Source: Pseudonocardia broussonetiae
Lineage (GTDB): Bacteria; Actinomycetota; Actinomycetes; Mycobacteriales; Pseudonocardiaceae
Length of the DNA: 64,000 bases
Direction of reading: 5' to 3'
Assembly: GCF_013155125.1 (NCBI RefSeq)
Contig: NZ_CP053564.1
Span: 5,897,501 to 5,961,500 of the forward strand
The notes under the pieces are model-generated. The model was not told the origin of the DNA. It did not search any database and was given only the letters and a program-made list of their open reading frames with translations. Shown here one piece after another: positions 50,534 through 59,206 of this stretch (position 1 is its first letter; each line of letters begins with the position of its first letter). Position numbers and translations under genes: made by a program.

Positions 50534-53061
50534 GCGGGCACCGCGGGGGTGGGTCGTCGCGCCGCCGGCAGGGCGACGACGAGCGTGAGCCCGCCGCCGG
50601 GGGTGTCCTCGGCGGTCAGCGCACCGCCCATGGCCTCGGTGAACCCCCGCGCGACGCTGAGCCCGAGACCGACACCGCCCGCGGGGTGGCGGTCGCCGCG
50701 GCGCTGGAAGGCGACGAACAGGTCCTCGCGCGCGGTGCCCGGCCCGCGGTCCACGACGCGGAGCTCGACGCGGTCGGCGTGGGCGCTGGCGCGCACGGCC
50801 ACCGGGGCGCCGCGGCCGTGGCGCAGTGCGTTGTCGACGAGGTTGGCCACGACCCGCTCCAGCAGGCCGGCGTCGGCCGTGACGTCGGGCAGGGCCTCGT
50901 CGACCTCCACCTCCACCCGCGACGCCCCCTCCAGCCCGTCCAGAGCGCGCACCACGACCTCGTCGTAGCCGACGGGTGCGAGCAGCGGGGCGACGGCGCC
51001 GGCGGCGAGGCGGGAGGAGTCGAGCAGGTTGTCGACGAGCGCGGTGAGCCGGTCGGCCGACTCCTCGACGGTGGCGGCCAGGTCGGCGCGGTCGGCGGCC
51101 GAGAGGCGCAGCCGCTCGTCGCGCAGGCTGCCGGCGGCGGCCTTGATCGAGGTCAGGGGCGTGCGCAGGTCGTGCCCGACGGCCGAGAGCAGCGCACCGC
51201 GCATCTCGGTGGCCTCCGCGCGGCGGCGGGCGGCCGCGGCCGCGGCGGCGTCGCGCTGGCTGCGCAGGGCGAGCAGCGCCTGCCCGCCGACGGTCTCCAG
51301 CAGCCGCCGGTCGGCCGCGGGCAGCGCGCGCCCGTGCCCGACGAGGTGCAGCCCGGGCTCCACGGCGACGTCGACGTCCCACGAGCCCGGCTGCCCGTCC
51401 CCCGCGGGCGGCCCGACGCCCGCGACCCGCCGCCACTCCCCCTCCGCGTGCTCCAGCACCGCGACCGACGCCAGCCCGAACGCCTCGGACACCTTCTCCA
51501 GCAGCCGGGGCAGCGGGTCGGTGCGGGTGAGCACGGTGCGCGAGAACGACGCCAGCAGCGCCGCCTCGGTGCGCAGCCGCTGGGCCTGCTCGGTGCGCCG
51601 CGCGGCCCGGTCGACGACGAGCGCGACGAGCACCGCCACCACCACCATCGCCACGATCGTCACCGCGTTCTCCGGCTGCGCGATCGTCAGGCTGCCGGTG
51701 GGCGGGGTGAGGAAGAAGTTGAGCATCAGCCCGCCCGCGAGCGCGGCGAGCACCGCCGGGCCGAGCCCGCCGACCAGCGCGACCACCACCGTCGCGAGGA
51801 AGAACAGGACGACGTCGGTGGAGAGGTCGACGAGGTCGAGCAGCAGCAGCCCGGCGACCGTCGCCAGCGCGGGCAGCGCCACCGCCAGGCCCCAGCCGAC
51901 GACGCCGCGCCGGCCCGGCACCCGCAGGCGCAGCCCCGGCGCCCGGATCCCGCGCCCGCCGGCCTCGGGGTGGGTGACCATGTGGACGTCGATCGGGCCG
52001 GACTCCTGCACGACCCGCGTGCCGATGCCCTCGTCGAGCGCGCGGGCCAGCCGCGAGCGGCGCGACGTGCCGAGCACCAGCTGCGTGGCGTCGACGCCGC
52101 GGGCGAACTCGAGCAGGGAGGCCGGCACGCCGCCGTCGCCGGAGCCGCCGACGACGGTGTGGAACGAGGCGCCCACGTCGTCGGCCAGGGTGCGCAGCCG
52201 GGCGAGCGCGCCGACCGGCGCGCCCGCGAGGCCGTCGCCGCGCAGCACGTGCACGCACACCAGCTCGGCCGACCCGGCGCGCTGGGCGATCCGCGCGGCC
52301 CGGCGCAGGACCGTCTCGCTCTCCGGGCCACCGGTCAGCGCGACGACGACGCGCTCGCGGGTCTCCCAGGTGTCGGTGACGCCGCGGTCGGTGCGGTGGC
52401 GCTGCAGCGCGACGTCGACCTGGTCGGCCACCCACAGCAGCGCCAGCTCGCGCAGGGCGATGAGGTTGCCGGGCCGGAAGTAGTTGGACAGGGCCGCGTC
52501 GACCTTCTCCGCCGCGTACACGTTGCCGTGCGCCATGCGGCGGCGCAGCGCCTCCGGGGTGATGTCGACGAGCTCGATCTGCTCGGCGCGGCGCACCACC
52601 TCGTCCGGCACGGTCTCGAGCTGGCGGACCCCCGTGATGCGCTCGACGACGTCGTTGAGCGACTCCAGGTGCTGCACGTTGACCGTCGTGAGGACGTCGA
52701 TGCCCGCGTCGAGCAGCTCCGCGACGTCCTGGCAGCGCCGCGCGTGCCGGGAGCCGGGGGCGTTGGTGTGGGCCAGCTCGTCGACGACGGCGACCTCGGG
52801 GCGGCGGGCCAGCACGGCGTCGACGTCCATCTCCTCCAGGACGGCGCCGCGGTGCACCGACCGGCGGCGCGGCACGACCTCGATCCCCTCCACGAGCTCC
52901 GCGGTGCGGGCGCGGCCGTGGGTCTCGACGAGGCCGATGACGACGTCCGTGCCGCGCTCGCGGCGCCGGTGGGCCTCGCCGAGCATCGCGAAGGTCTTGC
53001 CGACCCCCGGTGCCGCGCCGAGGTAGATCCGCAGCTCACCGCGCTCACCCACGTGGACCAT
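50530..53061 (-). CDS. kdpD: Potassium/osmosensing histidine kinase KdpD
   Basis: An 843-residue membrane sensor kinase. The N-terminal KdpD domain has Walker A GAAPGVGKT (about 14-22) and EVAVVDELAHTN; a USP domain follows (about 225-360), then four close membrane helices (DUF4118, about 375-470), a GAF-like region and the kinase core with GHDLRTPLTSIKAAAGSL and an ATPase domain (LVDNALRHG, GVGLGLSVARGF). In E. coli the USP and Walker regions tune the response; a USP domain is also a c-di-AMP target in some species. The ATG at 53061 has AGGAG at normal distance. A 19-bp hairpin separates it from kdpC. Confidence 0.95.
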   Translation of the reverse strand: MVHVGERGELRIYLGAAPGVGKTFAMLGEAHRRRERGTDVVIGLVETHGRARTAELVEGIEVVPRRRSVHRGAVLEEMDVDAVLARRPEVAVVDELAHTNAPGSRHARRCQDVAELLDAGIDVLTTVNVQHLESLNDVVERITGVRQLETVPDEVVRRAEQIELVDITPEALRRRMAHGNVYAAEKVDAALSNYFRPGNLIALRELALLWVADQVDVALQRHRTDRGVTDTWETRERVVVALTGGPESETVLRRAARIAQRAGSAELVCVHVLRGDGLAGAPVGALARLRTLADDVGASFHTVVGGSGDGGVPASLLEFARGVDATQLVLGTSRRSRLARALDEGIGTRVVQESGPIDVHMVTHPEAGGRGIRAPGLRLRVPGRRGVVGWGLAVALPALATVAGLLLLDLVDLSTDVVLFFLATVVVALVGGLGPAVLAALAGGLMLNFFLTPPTGSLTIAQPENAVTIVAMVVVAVLVALVVDRAARRTEQAQRLRTEAALLASFSRTVLTRTDPLPRLLEKVSEAFGLASVAVLEHAEGEWRRVAGVGPPAGDGQPGSWDVDVAVEPGLHLVGHGRALPAADRRLLETVGGQALLALRSQRDAAAAAAARRRAEATEMRGALLSAVGHDLRTPLTSIKAAAGSLRDERLRLSAADRADLAATVEESADRLTALVDNLLDSSRLAAGAVAPLLAPVGYDEVVVRALDGLEGASRVEVEVDEALPDVTADAGLLERVVANLVDNALRHGRGAPVAVRASAHADRVELRVVDRGPGTAREDLFVAFQRRGDRHPAGGVGLGLSVARGFTEAMGGALTAEDTPGGGLTLVVALPAARRPTPAVPA

Positions 53062-53124
53062 CCTCCTCTCCTGCTCCCGCCCCGTCGGAGGCTCCCGGCT
53101 CCGTTGCACGCTCCCGTCCCCCCG

Positions 53125-53179
53125 TTGCAGGAAAGCCACGTTCACGCAATCCGACGGCGGGAACGTGGCTTTCCTGCAA
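53125..53179. terminator. Perfect 19-bp hairpin between kdpC and kdpD
   Basis: TTGCAGGAAAGCCACGTTC (53125-53143) and its exact complement (53161-53179) enclose a 17-base loop. It begins seven bases after the kdpC stop and ends 64 bases before the kdpD start, in the direction of transcription. It should stop or slow most readthrough from kdpFABC into kdpDE, or protect the 3' end of the kdpFABC mRNA. Confidence 0.65.
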
Positions 53180-53186
53180 GTCCCGG

Positions 53187-53813
53187 TCAGCCCCGCCGCG
53201 CCCCCACCACCGCCAGGTTCAGCTCCGTCACGTTCACGGTCGGCTCGCCGAGGAACCCCAGGGCCCGGCCGTCCGTCGCCCCGGCCACCAGCGCCCGGAC
53301 CTCCTCCTCGCCGAGCCCCGTCACCCGCGCCACCCGCGGCACCTGCAGCGCCGCGTAGGCGGGGCTGATGCCCGGGTCGATCCCCGAGGCCGAGCTCGAC
53401 ACCGCGTCCACCGGCACCGCGGCGACGTCGACGCCCTCGCGGGCCGCGATCGCCTCCCGCCGCGCCGCGACCGTCGCGACCAGCCCCTCGTCGAAGCCGC
53501 CGAGGTTGGCGCCGGCCGACGTCGACGGGTCGCCCGGGCCCAGGCCCAGCCCGTCCTGCGCCGTGGCCGAGGGCCGGGTGTGGAAGAAGGGGTCGGCGGC
53601 CGGGTCGGCGGCGACCGGGTCGATCCCGATCAGCGACGACCCCACGGCCGTGCCGTCCGCGGAGCGCAGGATCGAGCCCTCCGCCGGCCCGGACAGCCCC
53701 GGCAGGCGGGAGACCAGCCAGATCCCCAGGGGGTAGGCGAGCCCGAGCAGCAGGGTCAGGACGAGCAGCACGCGGACGGCGGCCGCGGACTGGCGGGCGA
53801 TGGTGGTGAGCAT
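53187..53813 (-). CDS. kdpC: Potassium-transporting ATPase C subunit
   Basis: A 208-residue protein with one N-terminal membrane helix (AVRVLLVLTLLLGLAYPLGIWLV) and a periplasm-facing domain. It has the KdpC motifs GSSLIG, FHTRPSA and ASGIDPGISPAYAALQVPRVA. It stabilises the KdpFABC complex and raises K+ affinity. The ATG overlaps the kdpB stop by one base (TGATG). Confidence 0.96.
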   Translation of the reverse strand: MLTTIARQSAAAVRVLLVLTLLLGLAYPLGIWLVSRLPGLSGPAEGSILRSADGTAVGSSLIGIDPVAADPAADPFFHTRPSATAQDGLGLGPGDPSTSAGANLGGFDEGLVATVAARREAIAAREGVDVAAVPVDAVSSSASGIDPGISPAYAALQVPRVARVTGLGEEEVRALVAGATDGRALGFLGEPTVNVTELNLAVVGARRG

Positions 53814-55873
53814 CAGATCCCCGGGATGAGGCGGACGAGCAGGTCGATGAGGAAGATCCCGACGAACGGCGTGACGACGCCGCCCAGCCCGTAGATCAAC
53901 AGGTTGCGGCGCAGCAGGTTCGCCGCGCTCGTGGGGCGGTAGCGCACGCCGGTCAGCGCCAGCGGGATCAGCGCGACGATGACCAGCGCGTTGAAGACCA
54001 CCGCCGACAGGATCGCCGACTGCGGCGTGGCCAGCGCCATGACGTCGAGCCGGCCGAGCTGCGGGTACAGCGCCGCGAACATGGCCGGCAGGATCGCGAA
54101 GTACTTGGCGAGGTCGTTGGCCACCGAGAACGTCGTGAGCGCGCCGCGGGTGATGAGCAGCTGCTTGCCGATCTCGACGATCTCGATCAGCTTCGTCGGG
54201 TCGGAGTCGAGGTCGACCATGTTGCCGGCCTCCTTGGCCGCGGCCGTCCCCGTGTTCATGGCGACGCCGACGTCGGCCTGCGCGAGCGCGGGGGCGTCGT
54301 TCGTGCCGTCACCGGTCATGGCGACCAGCCGTCCGCCCTCCTGCTCCTTCCGGATCAGCGCGATCTTGTCCTCGGGCGTGGCCTCGGCCAGCACGTCGTC
54401 GACGCCGGCCTCGCGCGCGATGGCCGCCGCGGTGAGCGCGTTGTCACCGGTGACCATCACGGTGCGGATGCCCATGGCCCGCATCGCGTCGAACCGCGCG
54501 CGCATGCCCGGCTTGACGACGTCGGAGAGCCGGACGACGCCGAGCACCCGGTCGCCGTCGGTGACGACCAGCGGCGTCGCGCCCTCGCCGGCGATCCGGT
54601 CGACGACCTCCCGCACCTGCGCCGACGGCGCGGCCACCCGGGCCAGCACCGCCGACGCCGCGCCCTTGCGGATCTCCCGCCCGTCGGCGTCGACGCCCGA
54701 CATCCGGGTCTGCGCGGTGAACGGGACGAACTCCAGCACGGCCTCGTCGGCCGTCGCCTCGGCCGGGAGCCCGTGCTCGGCCGCGCACAGCGCGACGATC
54801 GAGCGGCCCTCGGGCGTGGTGTCGGCGAGGCTGGAGAGCCGGGCCGCGGCCGCGAGCTCCGCGGGCGGCGTCCCGTCGACGGGGACGAGCCCGGTGGCCT
54901 GCCGGCTGCCGAAGGTGATGGTGCCGGTCTTGTCGAGCAGCAGCGTGTCGACGTCGCCCGCGGCCTCCACGGCCCGCCCGGACGTCGCCAGCACGTTGCG
55001 CTGCACGAGCCGGTCCATCCCGGCGATCCCGATGGCGGAGAGCAGCGCGCCGATCGTCGTCGGGATGAGGCAGACCAGCAGCGCCGTCAGCACGACGAGC
55101 GACTGCTCCCGCCCCGAGTACGCCGACATCGGCTGCAGCGCCACGACGGCCAGCAGGAACACGATCGTCAGCGCGGACAGCAGGATCGTCAGCGCGATCT
55201 CGTTGGGCGTCTTCTGCCGCTGCGCGCCCTCGACCAGCGCGATCATCCGGTCGACGAACGACTCCCCCGGCCGCGTCGTGATCTCCACGACGATCCGGTC
55301 CGAGAGCACGGTCGTGCCGCCGGTGACCGAGGAGCGGTCGCCCCCGGACTCCCGCACGACCGGCGCGGACTCGCCGGTGATCGCCGACTCGTCGACGGTG
55401 GCGATGCCCTCGACCACGTCGCCGTCGCCGGGCACGAGCTCCCCCGCCTCGACCACGACCCGGTCGCCGATCGCGAGCTGCGTGCCGGGCACGCGCTCCT
55501 CGGTGCCGTCGGCGCGCAGCCGCCGCGCGACCGCCTCGGTCTTCGTGCGGCGCAGCGCCTCCGCCTGCGCCTTCCCGCGGCCCTCCGCCACGGCCTCGGC
55601 CAGGTTCGCGAACAGGACCGTGAACCACAGCGACACCGCGATGAGCACGGAGAACACGCTCGGGTCGAGCACGGTCAGGACGGTGACCAGCACCGACCCG
55701 ACCCAGACGACGACCATCACGGGGTTGCGCAGCTGCGTGCGCGGGTCGAGCTTGCGCAGCGCCGCGGGCAGCGCGGCCACGAGCTGCGACGGCGCGAAGG
55801 CGCCCGCGGCGACCGGCGACTGCTCCGGCCGGTCCCGCACGGGGGGTCGGGGGGTGGCAAGGCCGGCGGTCAC
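53813..55873 (-). CDS. kdpB: Potassium-transporting P-type ATPase B subunit
   Basis: A 686-residue P-type ATPase that drives K+ transport. It has the TGES actuator motif ([11 protein letters not shown]), the phosphorylated Asp in [12 protein letters not shown], the nucleotide-domain segment IRKGAASAV and the hinge [16 protein letters not shown]. The N-terminal 50 or so residues are a Pro/Arg-rich variable extension. The GTG at 55873 overlaps the kdpA stop (GTGA); the open frame continues upstream under kdpA, but that is not coding in this frame. Confidence 0.97.
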   Translation of the reverse strand: MTAGLATPRPPVRDRPEQSPVAAGAFAPSQLVAALPAALRKLDPRTQLRNPVMVVVWVGSVLVTVLTVLDPSVFSVLIAVSLWFTVLFANLAEAVAEGRGKAQAEALRRTKTEAVARRLRADGTEERVPGTQLAIGDRVVVEAGELVPGDGDVVEGIATVDESAITGESAPVVRESGGDRSSVTGGTTVLSDRIVVEITTRPGESFVDRMIALVEGAQRQKTPNEIALTILLSALTIVFLLAVVALQPMSAYSGREQSLVVLTALLVCLIPTTIGALLSAIGIAGMDRLVQRNVLATSGRAVEAAGDVDTLLLDKTGTITFGSRQATGLVPVDGTPPAELAAAARLSSLADTTPEGRSIVALCAAEHGLPAEATADEAVLEFVPFTAQTRMSGVDADGREIRKGAASAVLARVAAPSAQVREVVDRIAGEGATPLVVTDGDRVLGVVRLSDVVKPGMRARFDAMRAMGIRTVMVTGDNALTAAAIAREAGVDDVLAEATPEDKIALIRKEQEGGRLVAMTGDGTNDAPALAQADVGVAMNTGTAAAKEAGNMVDLDSDPTKLIEIVEIGKQLLITRGALTTFSVANDLAKYFAILPAMFAALYPQLGRLDVMALATPQSAILSAVVFNALVIVALIPLALTGVRYRPTSAANLLRRNLLIYGLGGVVTPFVGIFLIDLLVRLIPGI

Positions 55874-57537
55874 AGCAGTGCCTCCGCGAACGGGCCCAGC
55901 GCGAGCGCCGGGAAGAAGGTGAGGGCGGCGACGAGGACGACGGTGCCGCCCAGGAGCACGCCGAACAGGGGGCCGGAGGTGGGCAGGCTGCCCGCCCCCG
56001 GTGCGGTGCGGCGCTGCGTGGCCAGCGACCCGGCCAGGGCGAGCACCGCGAGGATCGGCACGAACCGGCCGACGAGCATGGCGATCCCGAGCGAGGCCTG
56101 GAACCAGCCGCTGGTGGCGGTCAGCCCGGCGAACGCGCTGCCGTTGTTGCCGCCCGCGCTGGCGTAGGCGTAGAGCACCTCGGACAGGCCGTGCGGGCCC
56201 GAGTTCGCCAGCGCGGCGTCGATCTCCGCGGGCTGGGCGAGCGCGGCGCCGGTGCCGAGCAGCACCACCGTCGGCATCGCCAGGATCGCGACGGCCGCGG
56301 CCGTGATCTGCACGCGCCCGAGCTTCTTGCCCAGGTACTCCGGCGTGCGCCCGACCATCAGCCCGGCCAGGAACACCGCGACCACGGCGAGCACGAGGAT
56401 GCCGTAGAGCCCCGCGCCGACCCCTCCCGGCGCGACCTCCCCGAACAGGATGGCGAGCAGCGCCGTCCCGCCGCCGAGGCCGGTGAAGCCGTCGTGCGCG
56501 CTGTTGACCGCGCCCGTCGACGTGCCGGTGGTGGAGATCGCGAACAGCACCGACCCCGGGATCCCGAAGCGCGTCTCCTTGCCCTCCATCGCCCCGCCGG
56601 CCAGCAGGTGCGCGGGGCCGTTCGGGAACGACTCGGCCAGCCAGGCCACCGCGAGCAGCAGCCCCCACAGCCCGGCCATCACGGTGACGAGCAGCCGGCC
56701 CTGGCGGACGTCGCCGATCATGGTCCCGAACGTGCGCGTCAGGCACACCGGGATCACCAGCAGCAGGAAGACCTCGAGGAGGTTCGACAGCGGGCCGGGG
56801 TTCTCGAAGGGGTGCGCGGAGTTGGCGTTGAACACGCCGCCGCCGTTGGTGCCCAGCAGCTTCACGGCCTCCTGGCTCGCCGCGGGGGCCAGCGCGATGG
56901 TGCTCGTCGAGCCGTCGACGCCGGTGACGTCGACGCCCGCGCGCAGCGACATCGTCACGCCCATTGCGAGCAGGACCACCGCCGCGACCACCGAGACCGG
57001 CACCAGGATCCGCACCACGCCGCGGGTCAGGTCGACCCACAGGTTGCCGATGCGCCCGTCGCCGCCGCTGCGGGCGAACCCGCGCACCAGCGCGACCGCC
57101 ACGGCCATCCCGACCGCCGCCGACACGACGTTCTGCACCGTCAGCCCGGCCATCTGCACGAGATGGCCCATGACGGTCTCGGGCACGTAGGACTGCCAGT
57201 TCGTGTTGGTCACGAACGACACCGCGGTGTTGAACGCGACGCCCGGCTCCACCGCTCCCCGCCCCAGGCTCAGCGGGAGCAGGCCCTGCAGGCGCTGCAG
57301 CAGGTAGAGGAACAGGACCGAGACGAACGAGAACGCGAGCAGCGCGGCGGCGTAGACCGGCCAGCGCTGCTCGGAGTCCGGGTCGACCCGGACCACGCGG
57401 TAGAACGCCCGCTCCACCCGCCAGTGCCGGTCGCTGCCGTAGACCCGGGCCATGTGGTCGCCGAACGGGACGTACACGACCGCGAGCAGCACCAGGAGCG
57501 CACCGACCTGCACGAGCCCGGCCACCGTCGTCGTCAT
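55870..57537 (-). CDS. kdpA: Potassium-transporting ATPase A subunit
   Basis: A 555-residue K+-selective membrane subunit with ten helices. The four selectivity loops are visible: [44 protein letters not shown] and [14 protein letters not shown]+ enters through this subunit and passes by a tunnel to KdpB. The ATG overlaps the kdpF stop by one base (TGATG). Confidence 0.97.
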   Translation of the reverse strand: MTTTVAGLVQVGALLVLLAVVYVPFGDHMARVYGSDRHWRVERAFYRVVRVDPDSEQRWPVYAAALLAFSFVSVLFLYLLQRLQGLLPLSLGRGAVEPGVAFNTAVSFVTNTNWQSYVPETVMGHLVQMAGLTVQNVVSAAVGMAVAVALVRGFARSGGDGRIGNLWVDLTRGVVRILVPVSVVAAVVLLAMGVTMSLRAGVDVTGVDGSTSTIALAPAASQEAVKLLGTNGGGVFNANSAHPFENPGPLSNLLEVFLLLVIPVCLTRTFGTMIGDVRQGRLLVTVMAGLWGLLLAVAWLAESFPNGPAHLLAGGAMEGKETRFGIPGSVLFAISTTGTSTGAVNSAHDGFTGLGGGTALLAILFGEVAPGGVGAGLYGILVLAVVAVFLAGLMVGRTPEYLGKKLGRVQITAAAVAILAMPTVVLLGTGAALAQPAEIDAALANSGPHGLSEVLYAYASAGGNNGSAFAGLTATSGWFQASLGIAMLVGRFVPILAVLALAGSLATQRRTAPGAGSLPTSGPLFGVLLGGTVVLVAALTFFPALALGPFAEALL

Positions 57538-57626
57538 CAGAACCGCTCCGGGCGGACCATCGCGACGAACAGGTACGCGAGCAGCGCCAGCGCCAGCACG
57601 GCCCCGACGACGTTCGTGGCACTCAC
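57537..57626 (-). CDS. kdpF: Potassium-transporting ATPase F subunit
   Basis: A 29-residue single-helix peptide ([20 protein letters not shown] followed by MVRPERF). The NVVGxxxAxxLLxYLxxAxxxPERF pattern is typical of KdpF, a lipid-like stabiliser of the complex. The GTG start overlaps the stop of the upstream 27-residue peptide gene (GTGA at 57623-57626). Confidence 0.9.
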   Translation of the reverse strand: MSATNVVGAVLALALLAYLFVAMVRPERF

Positions 57627-57706
57627 AGCCGCTCCAGTCCGCGCAGGACCGTCGCGAGCACCAGGAACCCGCCGACGACCAGCAGCACGTACGCGACGTC
57701 CGCCAT
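57623..57706 (-). CDS. Additional 27-residue membrane peptide at the head of the kdp unit
   Basis: ATG at 57706 to TGA at 57623 encodes 27 residues: MADVAY, a hydrophobic helix (VLLVVGGFLVLATVL) and the basic end RGLERL. GGAGGGG lies about eight bases before the ATG. It is translationally coupled to kdpF, so it is almost certainly expressed and is probably a second small Kdp-associated peptide. I recall similar short peptides before kdpF in other actinobacteria, usually unannotated. It is not a KdpF duplicate, because the PERF end is absent. Confidence 0.75.
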   Translation of the reverse strand: MADVAYVLLVVGGFLVLATVLRGLERL

Positions 57707-57795
57707 CACGCCACCCCTCCACCCCACCGGCCGTTCCGGTGGACGGGCCGAGCCTGCGCCGGCCCGGGGCGCCGCGGGCCCGCCGCTACGGGTGC

Positions 57796-57833
57796 TTGAC
57801 GGTCGGGGGCCCGGTGTTGACGCGATCTTGACG
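57796..57833. promoter_or_regulatory. Three TTGACG direct repeats, candidate KdpE sites
   Basis: TTGACG occurs at 57796-57801, 57817-57822 and 57828-57833, spaced 21 and 11 bp, that is two and one helical turns. OmpR-family regulators bind direct repeats with about 11-bp spacing. The nearest copy is about 90 bases upstream of the first kdp gene. No strong -10 is visible (TAGCGG near 57788 is weak), consistent with an activator-dependent promoter. Confidence 0.5.
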
Positions 57834-57910
57834 CGGGGGTGACGGGGGGCACGGCCGCCGTCCCTGCGGTGCCTCGCCGTCGCAGCCTGGCGCCGCACCA
57901 GACGGCCGGT

Positions 57911-58292
57911 GATCGGCGGAAGTGTCACGCCACGGTCGCCGCCGGGGGCCGCCACGTCGCACTCCCGGCGATCACCGGCCTCGCGCGCCGCACCGACCGG
58001 CCTTGATCGCCGAGAGTGCACCACCACGGCCCCCGGCAGGACCCTCACGCCACACTCCCGACGATCACCGAGACAACCGCCGCGAGGATCGCCGCGGTGG
58101 ACCGCCCCGCCACCGGGCGGCCCGGGCCAACTCGGGTGATCACCGGAAGTGTCACCTCACGGCCCCCGCCAGGACCCTCACGTCACACTCTCGGCGATCA
58201 CCGGCCTCGCCCACCTCACCCGCCGGCCTTGATCGCCGAAAGTGCACCACCACCGCCCCCGCCAGGACCCTCACGTCACCTTTCCGACGATC
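57911..58292. repeat. Four copies of a 62-bp palindromic-ended element upstream of kdp
   Basis: The copies run 57911-57973, 58005-58066, 58138-58199 and 58231-58292. Each begins GATCrCCGrrAGTG (first copy GATCGGCGGAAGTG) and ends CACTyyCGrCGATC or a close variant, so the ends are inverted repeats of about 14 bp; the middles share CACGGCCCCCGCCAGGACCC. Copies 1-2 and 3-4 form two blocks with similar joining sequence (ACCGGCCTCGC...CGGCCTT), repeated with a period of 226-227 bp. No gene is visible between 57707 and 58317. Confidence 0.8.
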
Positions 58293-58317
58293 ACCCGACC
58301 CCGTGACGGTTGCCCGA

Positions 58318-59205
58318 TCACCCCCGTACCCGCACCACCCGCCCCATCGGCGGCTCCACGACGGCGTCCGGATGCAGCGCCCACGCCAGCGCCTCGATCC
58401 CGTCGACGAGCCGGGGGCCGGCGCGCACCACGTAGGCGGCGGAGTCGATCGCCACCACCGGCACCGCCGGGAGCAGGTCGCGGACCGCCCGGGCCTGGGC
58501 GACGGCGTCGCCGAGGCCGTAGCCGCACGGCGCGACCACGACGAGGTCGGGGGCGTGCGCGGCGAGGGAGTCCCAGGTCGCGGTGGTGCTGCGCCCGGCG
58601 TCGGCGCCCCCGACCGGCTCACCCCCGGCCCGGCGCACGAGCTCGGGCACCCAGTGCCCGGCCAGGAACGGGGGGTCGGTCCACTCCAGCACCAGCACGC
58701 GGGGGCGCGGCCGCCCCGCCACCGCGGAGGCCACGGCCGCCAGCCGCTCCCGCAGCTCCCCCACCAGCGCGTCGGCCCGCGCGGCCGCACCACCCCGGTG
58801 CCCGACCTCGGTGATCGCGGCCAGCACGTCGTCGACGGAGTGCGGGTCGATCGACAGGACCTCGGCGTCGGAGCCGAGCAGGGCCAGCGCGTCGGCGACC
58901 GAGCCCGCGGGCAGCGCGCAGACCCGGCACAGGTCCTGGGTGAGGATCAGGTCGGGCGCGAGGCGGCCCAGCGCGGGCGCGTCGACCTCGTACATCGGCA
59001 GCCCGCGCGCCATCCGGTCGCGCACCGCGGCGTCGATCTCGCCGGGGGTGAGGCCGGCGGGCAGCGGGGTGTCGACGACGACGGGCACGCGGTCGCGGAT
59101 CCCGGCCGGGTGGTCGCACTCGAACGTGACCGCCACCAGGTCGTCGACGAGGCCCACGGCCGCGGCGATCTCGGTGGCGGCGGGCAGCAGCGACGCGATC
59201 CGCAC
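58318..59205 (-). CDS. Cobalamin-binding-protein homologue (BtuF/Fe-B12 type) without signal peptide
   Basis: A 295-residue protein with the periplasmic-binding-protein class III fold: RIASLLPAATEIAAAVGLVDDLVAVTFECDHP at the start, LILTQDLCRVCALP, a long connecting helix, and VLVLEWTDPPFLAGHWVPELVRRAGG. There is no signal peptide, so it is not a normal lipoprotein receptor. Such orphan cytoplasmic forms are common in actinobacteria, and their role is unsettled. It follows the DUF2252 gene with a one-base gap. No BtuC or BtuD gene is present in the window. Confidence 0.83.
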   Translation of the reverse strand: MRIASLLPAATEIAAAVGLVDDLVAVTFECDHPAGIRDRVPVVVDTPLPAGLTPGEIDAAVRDRMARGLPMYEVDAPALGRLAPDLILTQDLCRVCALPAGSVADALALLGSDAEVLSIDPHSVDDVLAAITEVGHRGGAAARADALVGELRERLAAVASAVAGRPRPRVLVLEWTDPPFLAGHWVPELVRRAGGEPVGGADAGRSTTATWDSLAAHAPDLVVVAPCGYGLGDAVAQARAVRDLLPAVPVVAIDSAAYVVRAGPRLVDGIEALAWALHPDAVVEPPMGRVVRVRG

Positions 59206-59206
59206 G

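Noticed and set aside
53813..57622. A 1269-residue minus-strand fusion ending in KdpB
   Set aside because: The first 580 or so residues are a shadow of kdpA; kdpB starts at the GTG overlapping the kdpA stop.
57796..57833. Plus-strand promoters with TTGACG as -35 boxes
   Set aside because: No -10 hexamers lie 16-18 bp downstream and no plus-strand gene follows. Direct-repeat regulator sites fit better.
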